Source of the DNA: Promethearchaeati archaeon
GTDB lineage: Archaea > Asgardarchaeota > Heimdallarchaeia > JABLTI01
Length of the DNA: 54,910 bases
Direction: 5' to 3'
Assembly: GCA_013166835.1 (NCBI GenBank)
Contig: JABLTI010000007.1
Location: 1 to 54,910 of the forward strand
The stretch's first letter is position 1. Each line of letters starts with the position of its first letter. The notes beneath the pieces were generated by a model. It had not been told where the DNA came from and made no database searches. It worked only from the letters and a program-made list of their open reading frames with translations. Positions 34,016-43,146 of this stretch are shown here, in pieces. The translations under genes were made by a program, and so were the position numbers.

Positions 34016-35800
34016 ATGAAATTAACGACATTGACAGACTTTTACCAAAAATTGGATGCAACTACAAAAAGATTAGAAATGATTGATATTTTGATGGATC
34101 TTTTTGAAATCACTCCTCACAATGAAATGCTTGCAGTTGTTTATTTAACCTCAGGGAAAATATGTGCTGACTATGTTGGACTTGAACTTGGTTTTGCTGA
34201 TAAAATGGTGATAAAAGCCATAGCAAAATCAATAGGAAAAGCAGAGAATGAAGTAAATAATCTGTTCAAGAAAAAAGGGGATTTAGGTGAAGTAGCAGAA
34301 CAATTGATAGGCCAAACAGGACAACAACAATTGGAAGCTTTCTTTACACCTAGTGAGAAAAGTGAAGAGGGAGATCTAACAGTCGGGGATGTATGGGATA
34401 TCCTTAACAAAATTGCTCTCATTGAGGGGAAAGGAGCTAACCAAAAGAAAACTAAGCTGCTTCTGGGACTATATTCGAAAGCGACCCCAATAGAAGCGAA
34501 ATATATCACTCGTATTGTTTTATCTCAGCTACGGTTAGGAATCAAAGATTTAACGATTATTGAAGCATTATCTAGAAAATATGGAGACGGAGATGATTCC
34601 CGACAGATAATTGAGCATGCATATAATGTAACCAGTGATATTGGAGCAATTGGCAATGTGTTAGCAAAAGATGGAATGGATGCAATAAAGAAAATAAAAA
34701 TCAGTGTTGGAAGACCTATTAGAATGATGGCAGCACAAAGAATGCCAACTGCAGAAGAAATCTTAGAGAAGCTTGGTGGAACATGTGCTCTTGAATTCAA
34801 GTATGATGGGGAAAGGGTACAAGCACACATTGATGGAAACAATATCAAGCTTTACTCGAGAAATCTAAATGAAATCTCAAACATGTACCCGGATGTGACA
34901 GCTGCTCTGAAACGCAGTTTAAAATCCTCACAAGTTATTGTTGAAGGTGAGATAACAGCCTGGGATCCAGACAATGAACGTTTGAAATCATTCCAGATTT
35001 TAATGTCTAGAAAGAGGAAATACGGCATAGAAGATGCTATGGAAAAGATCCCTGTTAGGGTATTCCTTTTCGATATTCTCTTTAAAGATGGAGAAAGTTT
35101 CTTGAAAAAATCTTACCCTGAACGTCGTGCGGTTTTGGAGTCTTTAGTTAAAGAGGATCCGGTAATTGTACTTGCTTCTCGTGAGAATGTATCTACACCT
35201 GATGAATTTGTGGAGTATTTTGAAAAAGCCATAGAAAGTGGTTGTGAAGGGATAATGGCTAAGGATATTAGAAAAGAGACACAATATCGAGCAGGTAGTC
35301 GAGGTTTTCTTTGGATTAAACATAAATTTGATTATTCATCAGCTTTCAATGATAGTTACGATTTTGTTGTTGTTGGGGGATTTTATGGAAAAGGAAGAAG
35401 AAAAGGTACTCTTGGCACCTTATTGATGGCTGCATATAATTCAGAGGAAGAGAGATTTGAAACAGTATGCAAACTCGGTACTGGATTCTCTGATGAAGAT
35501 TTGATTAAAATAACCAATGATTTGATGAGTATTACTGTAGAGAAGAAACCAAAAGATGTTATCTCGAAACTTGAAGCTGATGTTTGGGTGTATCCAGAAA
35601 AGGTCTATGAAATTCAGGGTGCTGATTTATCTACTAGTCCCGTTCATACCTGTGCTTTGGATGAAATAAAAAAGGATACAGGGATAGCAATTCGATTTCC
35701 AAGATTTATTAGGTATAGAGATGATAAAAAACCCGAACTCGCTACTACTACAAGTGAAGTTATTGATGCTTACAAGAAACAAAGGTTGAAAAGCACTTAA
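34016..35800 (+). CDS. lig: ATP-dependent DNA ligase
   Basis: A 594-residue archaeal replicative DNA ligase. The nucleotidyl lysine lies in motif I EFKYDGERVQ (Lys262). Motif III (VRVFLFDILF), motif IV (GCEGIMAKD), motif V (FLWIKHKFD) and the C-terminal FPRFIRYRDDK motif VI follow in order. The helical N-terminal DNA-binding domain covers about residues 1-235. It seals nicks in replication and repair. Length fits the archaeal and eukaryotic LIG1 core. The ATG follows GCTGAGGTTG, with GAGG upstream. The downstream gene starts 80 bases later with its own strong ribosome site. Confidence 0.97.
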   Translation: MKLTTLTDFYQKLDATTKRLEMIDILMDLFEITPHNEMLAVVYLTSGKICADYVGLELGFADKMVIKAIAKSIGKAENEVNNLFKKKGDLGEVAEQLIGQTGQQQLEAFFTPSEKSEEGDLTVGDVWDILNKIALIEGKGANQKKTKLLLGLYSKATPIEAKYITRIVLSQLRLGIKDLTIIEALSRKYGDGDDSRQIIEHAYNVTSDIGAIGNVLAKDGMDAIKKIKISVGRPIRMMAAQRMPTAEEILEKLGGTCALEFKYDGERVQAHIDGNNIKLYSRNLNEISNMYPDVTAALKRSLKSSQVIVEGEITAWDPDNERLKSFQILMSRKRKYGIEDAMEKIPVRVFLFDILFKDGESFLKKSYPERRAVLESLVKEDPVIVLASRENVSTPDEFVEYFEKAIESGCEGIMAKDIRKETQYRAGSRGFLWIKHKFDYSSAFNDSYDFVVVGGFYGKGRRKGTLGTLLMAAYNSEEERFETVCKLGTGFSDEDLIKITNDLMSITVEKKPKDVISKLEADVWVYPEKVYEIQGADLSTSPVHTCALDEIKKDTGIAIRFPRFIRYRDDKKPELATTTSEVIDAYKKQRLKST

Positions 35801-35880
35801 TTATCCAAGAGCGAAAACAATAATAACAAGATTTGAGTAACTATAACAGTTAATTTCATTGTATTAACGGAGGATCATTA

Positions 35881-36495
35881 ATGGCAGAACTTAGGAATGA
35901 TGAATCGACTGAAGGAGAAGAACTAGAAGCTAGACCCAAACGAGTCGAAGTTGGTGGGAAAATAGAAACTATAGAAGAAATAAATCCCAAAAAAGCTTTG
36001 AAGTTACTCCGGGGTTTAATAAAAGACTATGAAGACTATCTCACTGTACCGAATAGACGAAAAGCTGATTTTCATTTCCGTGAGTATGTAAGAAATTACA
36101 TAAATCAAATCAATGATCAAATAAAAGAAATTCATGCCATGTTAATAGAAAAGCAACAAATGTCTACTTGGGCTGTTGCTGAACGCTTAATTAATGAAAT
36201 TGCTTCATTTTCTAAAGATGTGGAAAAAGCAGATTATGGTTTTACTACCTTCTTTGAGAATCCAAAATTATTAGAAATTGATATTTCTCAACTCTACTTA
36301 ATAGATAATGAATTTATTGTTGCATTAGTAAGAATGCGAGAAAGAACTGAAGCTTTCATGGATATGACTGAGAGAAATTATCTTGAAGATGTGGATTTGT
36401 GGTTTGAAACTCTTGATCGACTTATTGGTAGATTAATCAGATTAAACGATGATAGAGCCAAGTTGATAGGATCATACGAAAGAATATCTTACTAA
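35881..36495 (+). CDS. Unknown all-helical protein downstream of DNA ligase
   Basis: A 204-residue protein, acidic at its start, then almost wholly helical with charged heptads (EYVRNYINQINDQIKEIHAML, WFETLDRLIGRLIRLNDDRA). No cysteine pair, span or nucleotide motif is seen. The ATG has a strong GGAGG seven bases before it, so the gene is clearly translated. It shares direction with ligase but the 80-base gap leaves co-transcription open. I recognise no family. Confidence 0.55.
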   Translation: MAELRNDESTEGEELEARPKRVEVGGKIETIEEINPKKALKLLRGLIKDYEDYLTVPNRRKADFHFREYVRNYINQINDQIKEIHAMLIEKQQMSTWAVAERLINEIASFSKDVEKADYGFTTFFENPKLLEIDISQLYLIDNEFIVALVRMRERTEAFMDMTERNYLEDVDLWFETLDRLIGRLIRLNDDRAKLIGSYERISY

Positions 36496-36509
36496 AATTC
36501 AAACAGAAT

Positions 36510-36821
36510 CTAATGTCTCTCAAATTCAAGGATTTTTCTTTCCACATTTTGTTTTGAATCATTTTTAACTATAATAGTTTTATCTCGAGAAGTTTGTCCT
36601 GCTATAATTGAAATATCAGAAGTAGTTTTTTCCAGGATTTTTGCCATGAATTTAAGAAGTTCTTTGTTAGCTTTTCCTCTGTCTGGTTGTGCTTTAACAA
36701 ATATAGTTATTTTTTTATCAAGCGAATCCACAACAATTTCTTGTTTTTTACTATTTGGCTTTACATGCAATTGTAAAACCACATTGTTTTCAGATTCGGA
36801 AATTGTATCCCTTGATACCAT
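36510..36821 (-). CDS. DUF167/YggU-family small protein
   Basis: A 103-residue protein with the DUF167 pattern: LHVKPNSKKQEIV near residue 19, then IFVKAQPDRGKANKELLKFMAKIL, and a final SIIAGQTSRDKTIIV strand-turn-strand. The PxxGKAN block is the family hallmark. Structures show a compact alpha/beta fold; no biochemical role is established. It lies 14 bases from the stop of the convergent helical-protein gene. Confidence 0.88.
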   Translation of the reverse strand: MVSRDTISESENNVVLQLHVKPNSKKQEIVVDSLDKKITIFVKAQPDRGKANKELLKFMAKILEKTTSDISIIAGQTSRDKTIIVKNDSKQNVERKILEFERH

Positions 36822-36869
36822 CTAACATTATCTCCTGCAATGAACTAGAGATAATCGCTTAATAAATTA

Positions 36870-37898
36870 TTAAGCAAAATCTTTCATCATTTTATAAGCT
36901 CTTTTGAATATCTTTGTTGCTTCCTTAGGGGAGGTGTGATTTGGATTTTCAACCTTGGGGGATTTAGAGAGAACAAATAAATGAAGATCATCCTCTTCAA
37001 CTATATGTTGTATTTTTATTATCCTATCTGCATAAGCTATCTCTTTTTTTAGTGGTGACCAATCGCTTGGTTTCTTCAAACGAAGGAAACAAACAAATGC
37101 TGGAAATTTATTCCCCATACTTTCATTTATTAAAATTTGAATTGAAAATGATTCAAATGATTCTACTGGATCATCAAAATCAATCATAAATCTTACATTA
37201 ATTGGTAACATAATTTCTTCGTTGGAATCAAAATCTTCTATCTGTTGCAACTGTAATGCTGGTGTGGTTAAAAATTCCATGTCATCTAATTCTTCATGTT
37301 TTGTAAACTGATAATAGAAGAGTACCTTTCTCATAATTTCTGGTTCCCAGGGATCTATTCGAATTACAAACCACAACGGAATTAAGAGGGCATAAATGTC
37401 AAGTAAGAATATATATGTTGATGGAAAATCGCGATTTCCAAATACGAGAACTAAGACATAAATGATAGTTACTCCCAAGATGGTAGATATAAAAATCAAT
37501 TTTCCTTTTGCTTTTGTTAGATCAAAGAAAGCTGAATTTGATTTCACTTTCTTTTCTCGAGTGTTTATTAAATTGAAATAATCTGAAAGAAGCTTCATAT
37601 TGGAATCAACCCAAATTGCTTTTGATTCCACAAGTTTTGGTTCTTCAGAAATAACTAATCTTTCCGGGAAAAGAAGGATAATTGCAATCACTAAGAAAAC
37701 AAAACCCACTCCAAAAGCAAGATAAGAAACTTTTAGAGATTCGAAAGGAAAAATACCTTTTAGTGGTAAAACAATTTGAATCACTAAGCCACCCACAGCA
37801 AATAGAATTGCTATAATTATTCGTGGGACTACTGGAAATTTCTTAAATAATTTGAAGCTTTCATCTGAAATTTCTAGGTTAACCAAAACCATCACCAA
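36870..37898 (-). CDS. Four-span membrane protein with cytoplasmic domain
   Basis: A 342-residue protein with two hairpins of membrane spans (about residues 25-46 and 57-78, then 133-153 and 161-180). The loop between the hairpins is about 55 residues, and a soluble C-terminal domain of about 150 residues begins with IDPWEPEIMRKV and contains alternating strands (SIQILINESMG, FVCFLRLKKP). It ends in basic helices. No family was recognised. Its neighbour upstream, 61 bases away on the same strand, is another small membrane protein, so the two may form an operon. Confidence 0.6.
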   Translation of the reverse strand: MVMVLVNLEISDESFKLFKKFPVVPRIIIAILFAVGGLVIQIVLPLKGIFPFESLKVSYLAFGVGFVFLVIAIILLFPERLVISEEPKLVESKAIWVDSNMKLLSDYFNLINTREKKVKSNSAFFDLTKAKGKLIFISTILGVTIIYVLVLVFGNRDFPSTYIFLLDIYALLIPLWFVIRIDPWEPEIMRKVLFYYQFTKHEELDDMEFLTTPALQLQQIEDFDSNEEIMLPINVRFMIDFDDPVESFESFSIQILINESMGNKFPAFVCFLRLKKPSDWSPLKKEIAYADRIIKIQHIVEEDDLHLFVLSKSPKVENPNHTSPKEATKIFKRAYKMMKDFA

Positions 37899-37959
37899 CT
37901 AATATCTAAAAGTTAGTATTGAATGTGTTTTAATATTTGTTCGGTTAGTTTCTATTAAT

Positions 37960-38361
37960 CTATGAAGTTTGATTTTCCTCTTGTAGTTTTTTTGATGGAA
38001 AAAGAAGAATTTTTGTTGTGAAACTTATCATCCAAAAGAGAATAGATAGACCAATAAGGATCGAGAGAAGCCATATTGAAATCCCTACAAAATAGTAGAT
38101 TACTCCAGCAACTACATTTCCTGAAATCATTGTTGTTATAATTTCCATAGCATTATTGCTTATAAGATAAGTCGAAAACCACCCGAAAATTAACCATAAT
38201 AATAAAATGCCAAACATGGCATAAACGTTTAACCTTAGAAGCGCATAACCAAGACCCGCTGTTATTCCACCTTCAATAATCCCAAGACCCAGGGATTTAG
38301 CAAATAGCTTGAGTTTGGCTTTTGCTTTTGAACTTTCTTCAGGAGTGTTTTCGACGGTCAT
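37960..38361 (-). CDS. Small glycine-rich membrane protein
   Basis: A 133-residue protein with a charged N-terminus (residues 1-20) and three or four membrane spans (about 24-42, 46-66, 78-118) carrying glycine-rich patches such as LGLGIIEGGITAGLGYALL. It ends with a short charged tail. Function unknown. It is the first gene of a likely leftward pair with the following membrane protein and is divergent from the SMC-like gene across a gap of 186 bases. Confidence 0.6.
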   Translation of the reverse strand: MTVENTPEESSKAKAKLKLFAKSLGLGIIEGGITAGLGYALLRLNVYAMFGILLLWLIFGWFSTYLISNNAMEIITTMISGNVVAGVIYYFVGISIWLLSILIGLSILFWMISFTTKILLFPSKKLQEENQTS

Positions 38362-38404
38362 TGAGGGATATAATTCTCTTAGCTATAAAAAAACGTTGGG
38401 GAGC

Positions 38405-38420
38405 TTTCATTTGAATGAAA
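38405..38420. repeat. Inverted repeat in a divergent promoter region
   Basis: TTTCAT and ATGAAA flank the 4-base centre TTGA, 44 bases upstream of the leftward membrane-protein gene and 128 bases upstream of the SMC-like gene. The 16-base symmetry could be an operator for a dimeric regulator. The AT-rich setting makes chance symmetry plausible. Confidence 0.3.
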
Positions 38421-38547
38421 TTATCTGATTCGTAAATTATTAGAATTCTATTTAAAATAATCAGCAAAAAAACTAAAAGGAATATAATAAAAATTATAGA
38501 AGTGACATTAATACAATGTCCTTAAAACATAATTTAGCTTATATAAC

Positions 38548-40443
38548 ATGGTGGGGTTAATGCTACCTATTTTGAAACAACTAGAATTTTCTAAGATTCT
38601 TCCATTAAGCGAAAAATCTGTTGAAACAATAAGCTTTCGTGCGGGTATCAATAAATTCCTTGCAGAGAATGGAGCAGGGAAGACAACGTTAACAGATTTA
38701 ATTGAACATTCACTAGTAAGAGATGCTCATGCATTCGCTTGGAATGTCTTTTCGAAAAAGAGAGTAGATAGGACAGCTTATGTGAAAGCTGAATGGACGT
38801 TTGGTGAGGAAGGAAATTCCATTATTCACGAATTAACTGATTCGGGTGCCAGAACGAGAGTAACATCAGCAAAATTTTCAAACAAGGCTCATACTCGAGA
38901 TATGTATTCTGATTTCTTATATTCACGCACTAATTTAGCATTAGAACAAATACAAAAATTGTTTGAAGGTGTTTATTATAAAAGAGAAAATGATTTGAAT
39001 TTACTTGGTACTCCAGGTGAAGAATCTTTAATGGATTTCTTTGAGCTCTTGAACAAAGCTATTCGTATGGAGACTCCTACTACTATTAAACTTCGAAACC
39101 AAATTGGAGAAGTAAAAAGGCAAATTGAAATAAGAAAAAATAGTAAACGTAGATTTGAGACTCAACTTGAAAAAATGGAAATTATTTTCACTAGTGCAGA
39201 CACTTCTGCAGATGCTTTAGACACCATAGGCGCGAGAAAAGGAGAATTAGAAAGGAGTAACACAAAGCTACAAGATGACGTGGAAAAACAGAGAAAGGCT
39301 TTGCAAAAATTAGAAGATGATGATCAAAAGATCCTTGATGGGCTTGATAAAGATCAGGAAACACTTGTTGAGATTCGAATTAAACATGATGAATTGAAAG
39401 CAAAACGTTATTCTATGGAAAATCAACTTGACAAATTAAAAAGAGAGCTTGAAGGATTTAAGAAATTAGGAAAAGTGGATTATGGTAGCATTAAAGGAAA
39501 TTGGGAGAAAAAAGAAAATTGTGAATTATGTGGAAGCACTGTTTTTGATCATTGGGAAGAAAGAATTGTAGAAGGCTGCCCAGTTTGTGGTACCGGTTGG
39601 AAAAACATCCCTAAGAATGTTAAGGAAACTGTTACGAAAGACCAATCTAAAGTTGAGAATAATACTCGTGATATACAAAAAGAAATTGATACTTTTACAC
39701 ACGAATTACGAGTTATTGAAGAAGACATTAACAAGTATGCAAAACAAGAAGGTAAAATAACTTCAGCTTTGAAAACTCTTAGAGAAAAACTGGCAAGTAA
39801 TAATACACGAAGAAGAGAGATTCAGAAGAAAAATGAAGACATAAATCAGCAAATTCAACGGATTGGTGTTGAATTAGGTGGTTTATCAGCACAAGAGAAA
39901 ATGGTAAATCAAGATGAAAGTATTGGCTTGATTAAAGTTAATCTGGAAAAAATAAATTCTGAGTTAGAAAATTACTCGGGGCAATTAGAAAGATTGGAAA
40001 GAGATTTACCTGAACAAAAAGAATTACAGAAGATCCTAAATAATTTCACTCGTTCCACAAAGGATATCTTTGGTTACAGTATGTTGGCGGATACTGATAC
40101 TCGTGTAATAACTATCACTAAAGATGATTCTGATAGAGATTTCGCTGCTATGTCATGGTCAGAAAGGTATTTCATTGATGTGGTTTTCAGAATTGCTATT
40201 TTCCATTTCCTAATTGAAAATGGAATTATGAAAAAGGGATTATTAATACTGGATTCACCGGAAGCTGCTTTAGATCCTTTCAGACTTGAGTTACTTGCTA
40301 ATATGATTAATAAACAGAAGAATAAAATAAATTTCATAATAGCAACTCGAGTAAAACAATTCTATGATTTACTTGATGGTAATCCTTTAGATATAAAGAA
40401 ACAAACACAAACAAGTTTATTCGACTTTATTGATTCAAGCTAA
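38548..40443 (+). CDS. SMC/Rad50-like coiled-coil ATPase with four-cysteine insert
   Basis: A 631-residue protein with an ABC-type ATPase head split by a coiled coil. Walker A is ENGAGKTT (residues 40-47), the signature-like segment AAMSWSERYF lies near 534, and Walker B GLLILDSPEAALD near 565. Two coiled-coil arms (about 190-320 and 360-510) surround a short insert with CELC (325-328) and CPVC (344-347), giving one complete four-cysteine zinc site in a single chain, unlike the Rad50 hook, where two chains each give one CxxC. The arms are much shorter than in SMC or Rad50. No Mre11-like gene is beside it. The start is taken as ATG 38548; an ATG four codons later is possible. Confidence 0.8.
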   Translation: MVGLMLPILKQLEFSKILPLSEKSVETISFRAGINKFLAENGAGKTTLTDLIEHSLVRDAHAFAWNVFSKKRVDRTAYVKAEWTFGEEGNSIIHELTDSGARTRVTSAKFSNKAHTRDMYSDFLYSRTNLALEQIQKLFEGVYYKRENDLNLLGTPGEESLMDFFELLNKAIRMETPTTIKLRNQIGEVKRQIEIRKNSKRRFETQLEKMEIIFTSADTSADALDTIGARKGELERSNTKLQDDVEKQRKALQKLEDDDQKILDGLDKDQETLVEIRIKHDELKAKRYSMENQLDKLKRELEGFKKLGKVDYGSIKGNWEKKENCELCGSTVFDHWEERIVEGCPVCGTGWKNIPKNVKETVTKDQSKVENNTRDIQKEIDTFTHELRVIEEDINKYAKQEGKITSALKTLREKLASNNTRRREIQKKNEDINQQIQRIGVELGGLSAQEKMVNQDESIGLIKVNLEKINSELENYSGQLERLERDLPEQKELQKILNNFTRSTKDIFGYSMLADTDTRVITITKDDSDRDFAAMSWSERYFIDVVFRIAIFHFLIENGIMKKGLLILDSPEAALDPFRLELLANMINKQKNKINFIIATRVKQFYDLLDGNPLDIKKQTQTSLFDFIDSS

Positions 40444-40481
40444 TAATTCTTGTAAAGTGTAAATTAGTGGATGTAGTATAT

Positions 40482-41831
40482 ATGTCAAAATGGTTAGAAC
40501 AAGAGAAAAGCAATTTCAAGAAAAATCATCAAAAATCTTTGGCTGCTTGGAAAAAAGCTAATGATTTATTCCCAGCAGGAGTTTCTCATAATATTAGGGA
40601 TTTTCATATGACTCCATTGGGACTCGGACCGCCTTTCATTAGTAAAGCAGAAGATGCAAGAGTAATTGACATTGATGGTAACAGCTATATTGATTATTGG
40701 TTAACACATGGCGCAGCTATATTAGGGCATGCCCATGAAACAATCATGAAAGCAATTGCCAAGCAACTACCTTTTGGCAATCATTTTGGAATGGTGAATG
40801 AACAAGCATTAACTTTAGCAAGTAAAATTCGTGATGCCACACCCAGTATTGAAAAATTAAGATTTTGCACCACAGGAACAGAAGCAACTATGTATGCTTC
40901 CAGATTAGCAAGAGCATTTACAAAGAAAAAGAAGATTGCTAAAATTAGAGCTGGTTGGCATGGAGGAAATGATACTCTCTTCTACTATGTGAAGCATGTC
41001 GAAAAGGGAATGGAATCAAATGGATTAAAGACCCAAGTTGAAGCTGATATTGTAAGTTTTGATTATAATGATATTGAAGGTTTTAGGAATATCTTAAAGG
41101 AAAACAAAAACGAGATAGCAGCTGTCGTCATGGAACCAGTATTGGGTGCCGGTGGAGCTATCCCTCCCAGAGATGGCTTTTTAGAAATAGTTAGAGAGGA
41201 AACAGAACGTAATGATATTATTCTAATTTATGATGAAATTATCACTGGATTCCGACTTAGCTTTAATTCCGGACAAGGGTACTTTGGTATAACGCCAGAT
41301 ATGACAACAATGGGCAAGATTGTAGGAGGAGGAACACCAATTGGTGTTATTGGTGGTCGAGATGATATTTTGGAACAAGCCAATTTACAAAAAGATGGAA
41401 AAGTCTGGATTGGTGGTGGAACGTTTTCAGGAAATCCTGTGAGTATGGTAGCGGGAATTGCTACCATTGATGTGTTGAAAAAGAATAAGACTGAATTTTA
41501 TGAAAAATTGAATAACAATGGAGAAAAAATCACAAAAGTATTACTAGAGCTCCTTGAGAAATATGAAGCACCGGCAATTGCAACAAGCGTAGGATCAATG
41601 ATATGCATTCATTGGTTCAGAGAAAAAATTTCGGATATTAGAACTGGAACAGAAGTGAAACTTAATCTAGATAATGATAAGGTCAACAAATTCCAATTAT
41701 TAATGTTCAATAGGAATGTTCTTATTAGGAGCGGTTTTGGTTACCTCTCGGTTAAACATACTAAGGATGATTTTGAAGAAACCATAAATGCCTTAGAAGA
41801 CTCTATAAAAATCATAACGCAAAACAGTTAA
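40482..41831 (+). CDS. Class III aminotransferase, glutamate-1-semialdehyde aminomutase-like
   Basis: About 449 residues. It has the HemL-like wording KKANDLFPAGVSHNIR near the start, ARVIDIDGNSYIDYWL, the PLP-binding FCTTGTEATMYASRLARA, the DEIITGFR motif with the cofactor aspartate, and the Schiff-base lysine in TMGKIVGGGTPIGV. This places it with glutamate-1-semialdehyde 2,1-aminomutases and close class III aminotransferases. No other tetrapyrrole gene is near, so it may act on a different amino ketone. The ATG at 40482 is preferred to the GTG at 40467, since family members begin near this point. Confidence 0.87.
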   Translation: MSKWLEQEKSNFKKNHQKSLAAWKKANDLFPAGVSHNIRDFHMTPLGLGPPFISKAEDARVIDIDGNSYIDYWLTHGAAILGHAHETIMKAIAKQLPFGNHFGMVNEQALTLASKIRDATPSIEKLRFCTTGTEATMYASRLARAFTKKKKIAKIRAGWHGGNDTLFYYVKHVEKGMESNGLKTQVEADIVSFDYNDIEGFRNILKENKNEIAAVVMEPVLGAGGAIPPRDGFLEIVREETERNDIILIYDEIITGFRLSFNSGQGYFGITPDMTTMGKIVGGGTPIGVIGGRDDILEQANLQKDGKVWIGGGTFSGNPVSMVAGIATIDVLKKNKTEFYEKLNNNGEKITKVLLELLEKYEAPAIATSVGSMICIHWFREKISDIRTGTEVKLNLDNDKVNKFQLLMFNRNVLIRSGFGYLSVKHTKDDFEETINALEDSIKIITQNS

Positions 41832-41923
41832 AAGTCGTTATGATGCCAATACTTTAAAAACGATAGCTTAGTGAAGAATTAATAGAATCGTAAGATAAAC
41901 TCTAATAAAAGAAGTGTGGGAAC

Positions 41924-42511
41924 ATGAGTACTGAAGTTGAAATTTTAATCAAGAATTTATTGAGGGGAATAAAGTCCATACTTAAGCGACGAGGATATAA
42001 AGTAATTACCGAAGAACGATTCGAACATTATATTGATTTAATCTGTGAATTGGAAAAAGATACCTCGCAAGAAATGTTTGCTACCATTTCTTTAGAGGAA
42101 AAAGTAGGAGTATCAGTTCTACGAGATTATGTTAAGAGATTCGAACAAAGGAAAGAAGAAAAAGGAGAAGAAAATGTTAAAGGATTACTTGTTGCTTCAA
42201 ATCGTTTTACTCACTATGCAAGAAGAGAAGCAAAAGAAAAGGGTATCTGGATTATTACAAGTAAGGATCCCCGGTTTGATATTTTTACCCATAATCTAGT
42301 TCCAGAACACGTTATTTGTCCTGAAGAGGAATTAAAGGGATTATTAGAGAAATACAATATTAAGAGAAGACATTTACCAAAAATCTTTGCAAGTGATCCA
42401 GCTGTTAAAGCTGTAGGAGCTAAACCTGGGCAAGTAGTAAAGATATTCAGACATAGTGAAGTTGCGGGAGAATCCATAGCTTATCGTTTGGTGGTAAGAA
42501 GAGAAAGTTAG
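41924..42511 (+). CDS. rpo5: RNA polymerase subunit Rpo5 with eukaryote-like RPB5 N-terminal jaw domain
   Basis: A 195-residue protein. The last 75 residues are the universal archaeal RpoH/Rpo5 assembly domain ([15 protein letters not shown] at 123, [24 protein letters not shown], and YRLVVRR). Archaeal Rpo5 normally has only this part. Here about 115 more residues precede it and resemble the RPB5 jaw: [29 protein letters not shown] and [17 protein letters not shown] correspond in order to blocks of human RPB5 (RGY, PKVGIKTIKVY, RALIVVQQGMT). The ATG follows TGTGGGAAC. The gene stands alone with its own terminator and not with rpoB/rpoA, so it could also be a second copy. Confidence 0.9.
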   Translation: MSTEVEILIKNLLRGIKSILKRRGYKVITEERFEHYIDLICELEKDTSQEMFATISLEEKVGVSVLRDYVKRFEQRKEEKGEENVKGLLVASNRFTHYARREAKEKGIWIITSKDPRFDIFTHNLVPEHVICPEEELKGLLEKYNIKRRHLPKIFASDPAVKAVGAKPGQVVKIFRHSEVAGESIAYRLVVRRES

Positions 42512-42530
42512 GTTTATTAACCTAATTTTT
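42508..42530 (+). terminator. Terminator of rpo5
   Basis: TTAGGTT and AACCTAA pair across a 4-base loop and are followed by TTTTT. The stop codon of rpo5 lies inside the left arm. This separates rpo5 from the ferredoxin gene. Confidence 0.65.
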
Positions 42531-42666
42531 CATGTTTTTTTGTAATTCATCAAATGATAAAAAACATTTAAAAGAGTGTTTTTTCGAGTTAATTCTTGAT
42601 AGTGCAGCGATAATCTAATATTGTGGTTTACTATTAATCTACATAAATAATTAAAGAGGATATAAA

Positions 42667-42846
42667 ATGCCAACAAAAATCGATCTTTCAAAATGCTCAA
42701 AATGCGGAACTTGTATTGAAGTTTGTCCTGAAGAAGTATACGATGAAGCTGATGATGGATCCCCTATAAATGCTCGACTTGAAAACTGCACTGACTGTGG
42801 AATTTGTGTTGAGGAATGTCCAGAGGAATGCATCGAATTAGTGTAA
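42667..42846 (+). CDS. 2[4Fe-4S] ferredoxin
   Basis: A 59-residue ferredoxin. Two clusters are spelled out by CSKCGTCIEVCP (residues 10-21) and CTDCGICVEECP (residues 41-52), each with C-x2-C-x2-C-x3-CP spacing; one more cysteine follows in PEECIELV. The protein is acidic, as is usual for low-potential electron carriers in the cytosol. The ATG at 42667 has GAGG about eight bases upstream. It is monocistronic between rpo5 and an unknown gene; the redox partner is not visible in this window. Confidence 0.96.
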   Translation: MPTKIDLSKCSKCGTCIEVCPEEVYDEADDGSPINARLENCTDCGICVEECPEECIELV

Positions 42847-43146
42847 TTACTTCCTCTTAATTCTTAGTTTTTCTATTTCTTTCTGTTTTTTTGTTTCAAT
42901 TTCCCCATGATTTTGTTAATTAATTACGATAGGAAAAAACAAGGATCTTAAATTATGGATAGTTATTTGAGACAACTTTTTTTATTTACGTATATGAAAG
43001 AATTGCTGTTGAGTATAAATTATAACCTCAGGATTCTCTCCTTTGTGTTGGTAATAGAAAAATCTAATCATCTGCCCAAACCAAAAGCTTTTGATATTAT
43101 CATAAGGATATGTTTTCGTTAGTTACTTGCATTGAGGTATTGATTC
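42847..43146. other. Gene-free 300-base stretch
   Basis: The first part is pyrimidine-rich (TTACTTCCTCTTAATTC and later T runs) and may end the ferredoxin transcript. A TATAAATTATAA sequence at 43014-43025 could be a TATA box for the gene at 43147. An open frame of 55 codons from 42956 has only a weak AAGGA and no recognisable content, so I do not call it. No stable hairpin or tRNA was seen. Confidence 0.4.

Noticed and set aside
42651..42833. Open frame on the minus strand opposite the ferredoxin gene
   Set aside because: It is the shadow of a clear 2[4Fe-4S] ferredoxin on the plus strand, which has a ribosome site and all eight cluster cysteines.
42956..43123. A 55-codon open frame in the 300-base gap
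   Set aside because: Only a weak ribosome site, and hydrophobic content without recognisable motifs; not enough to call a gene.
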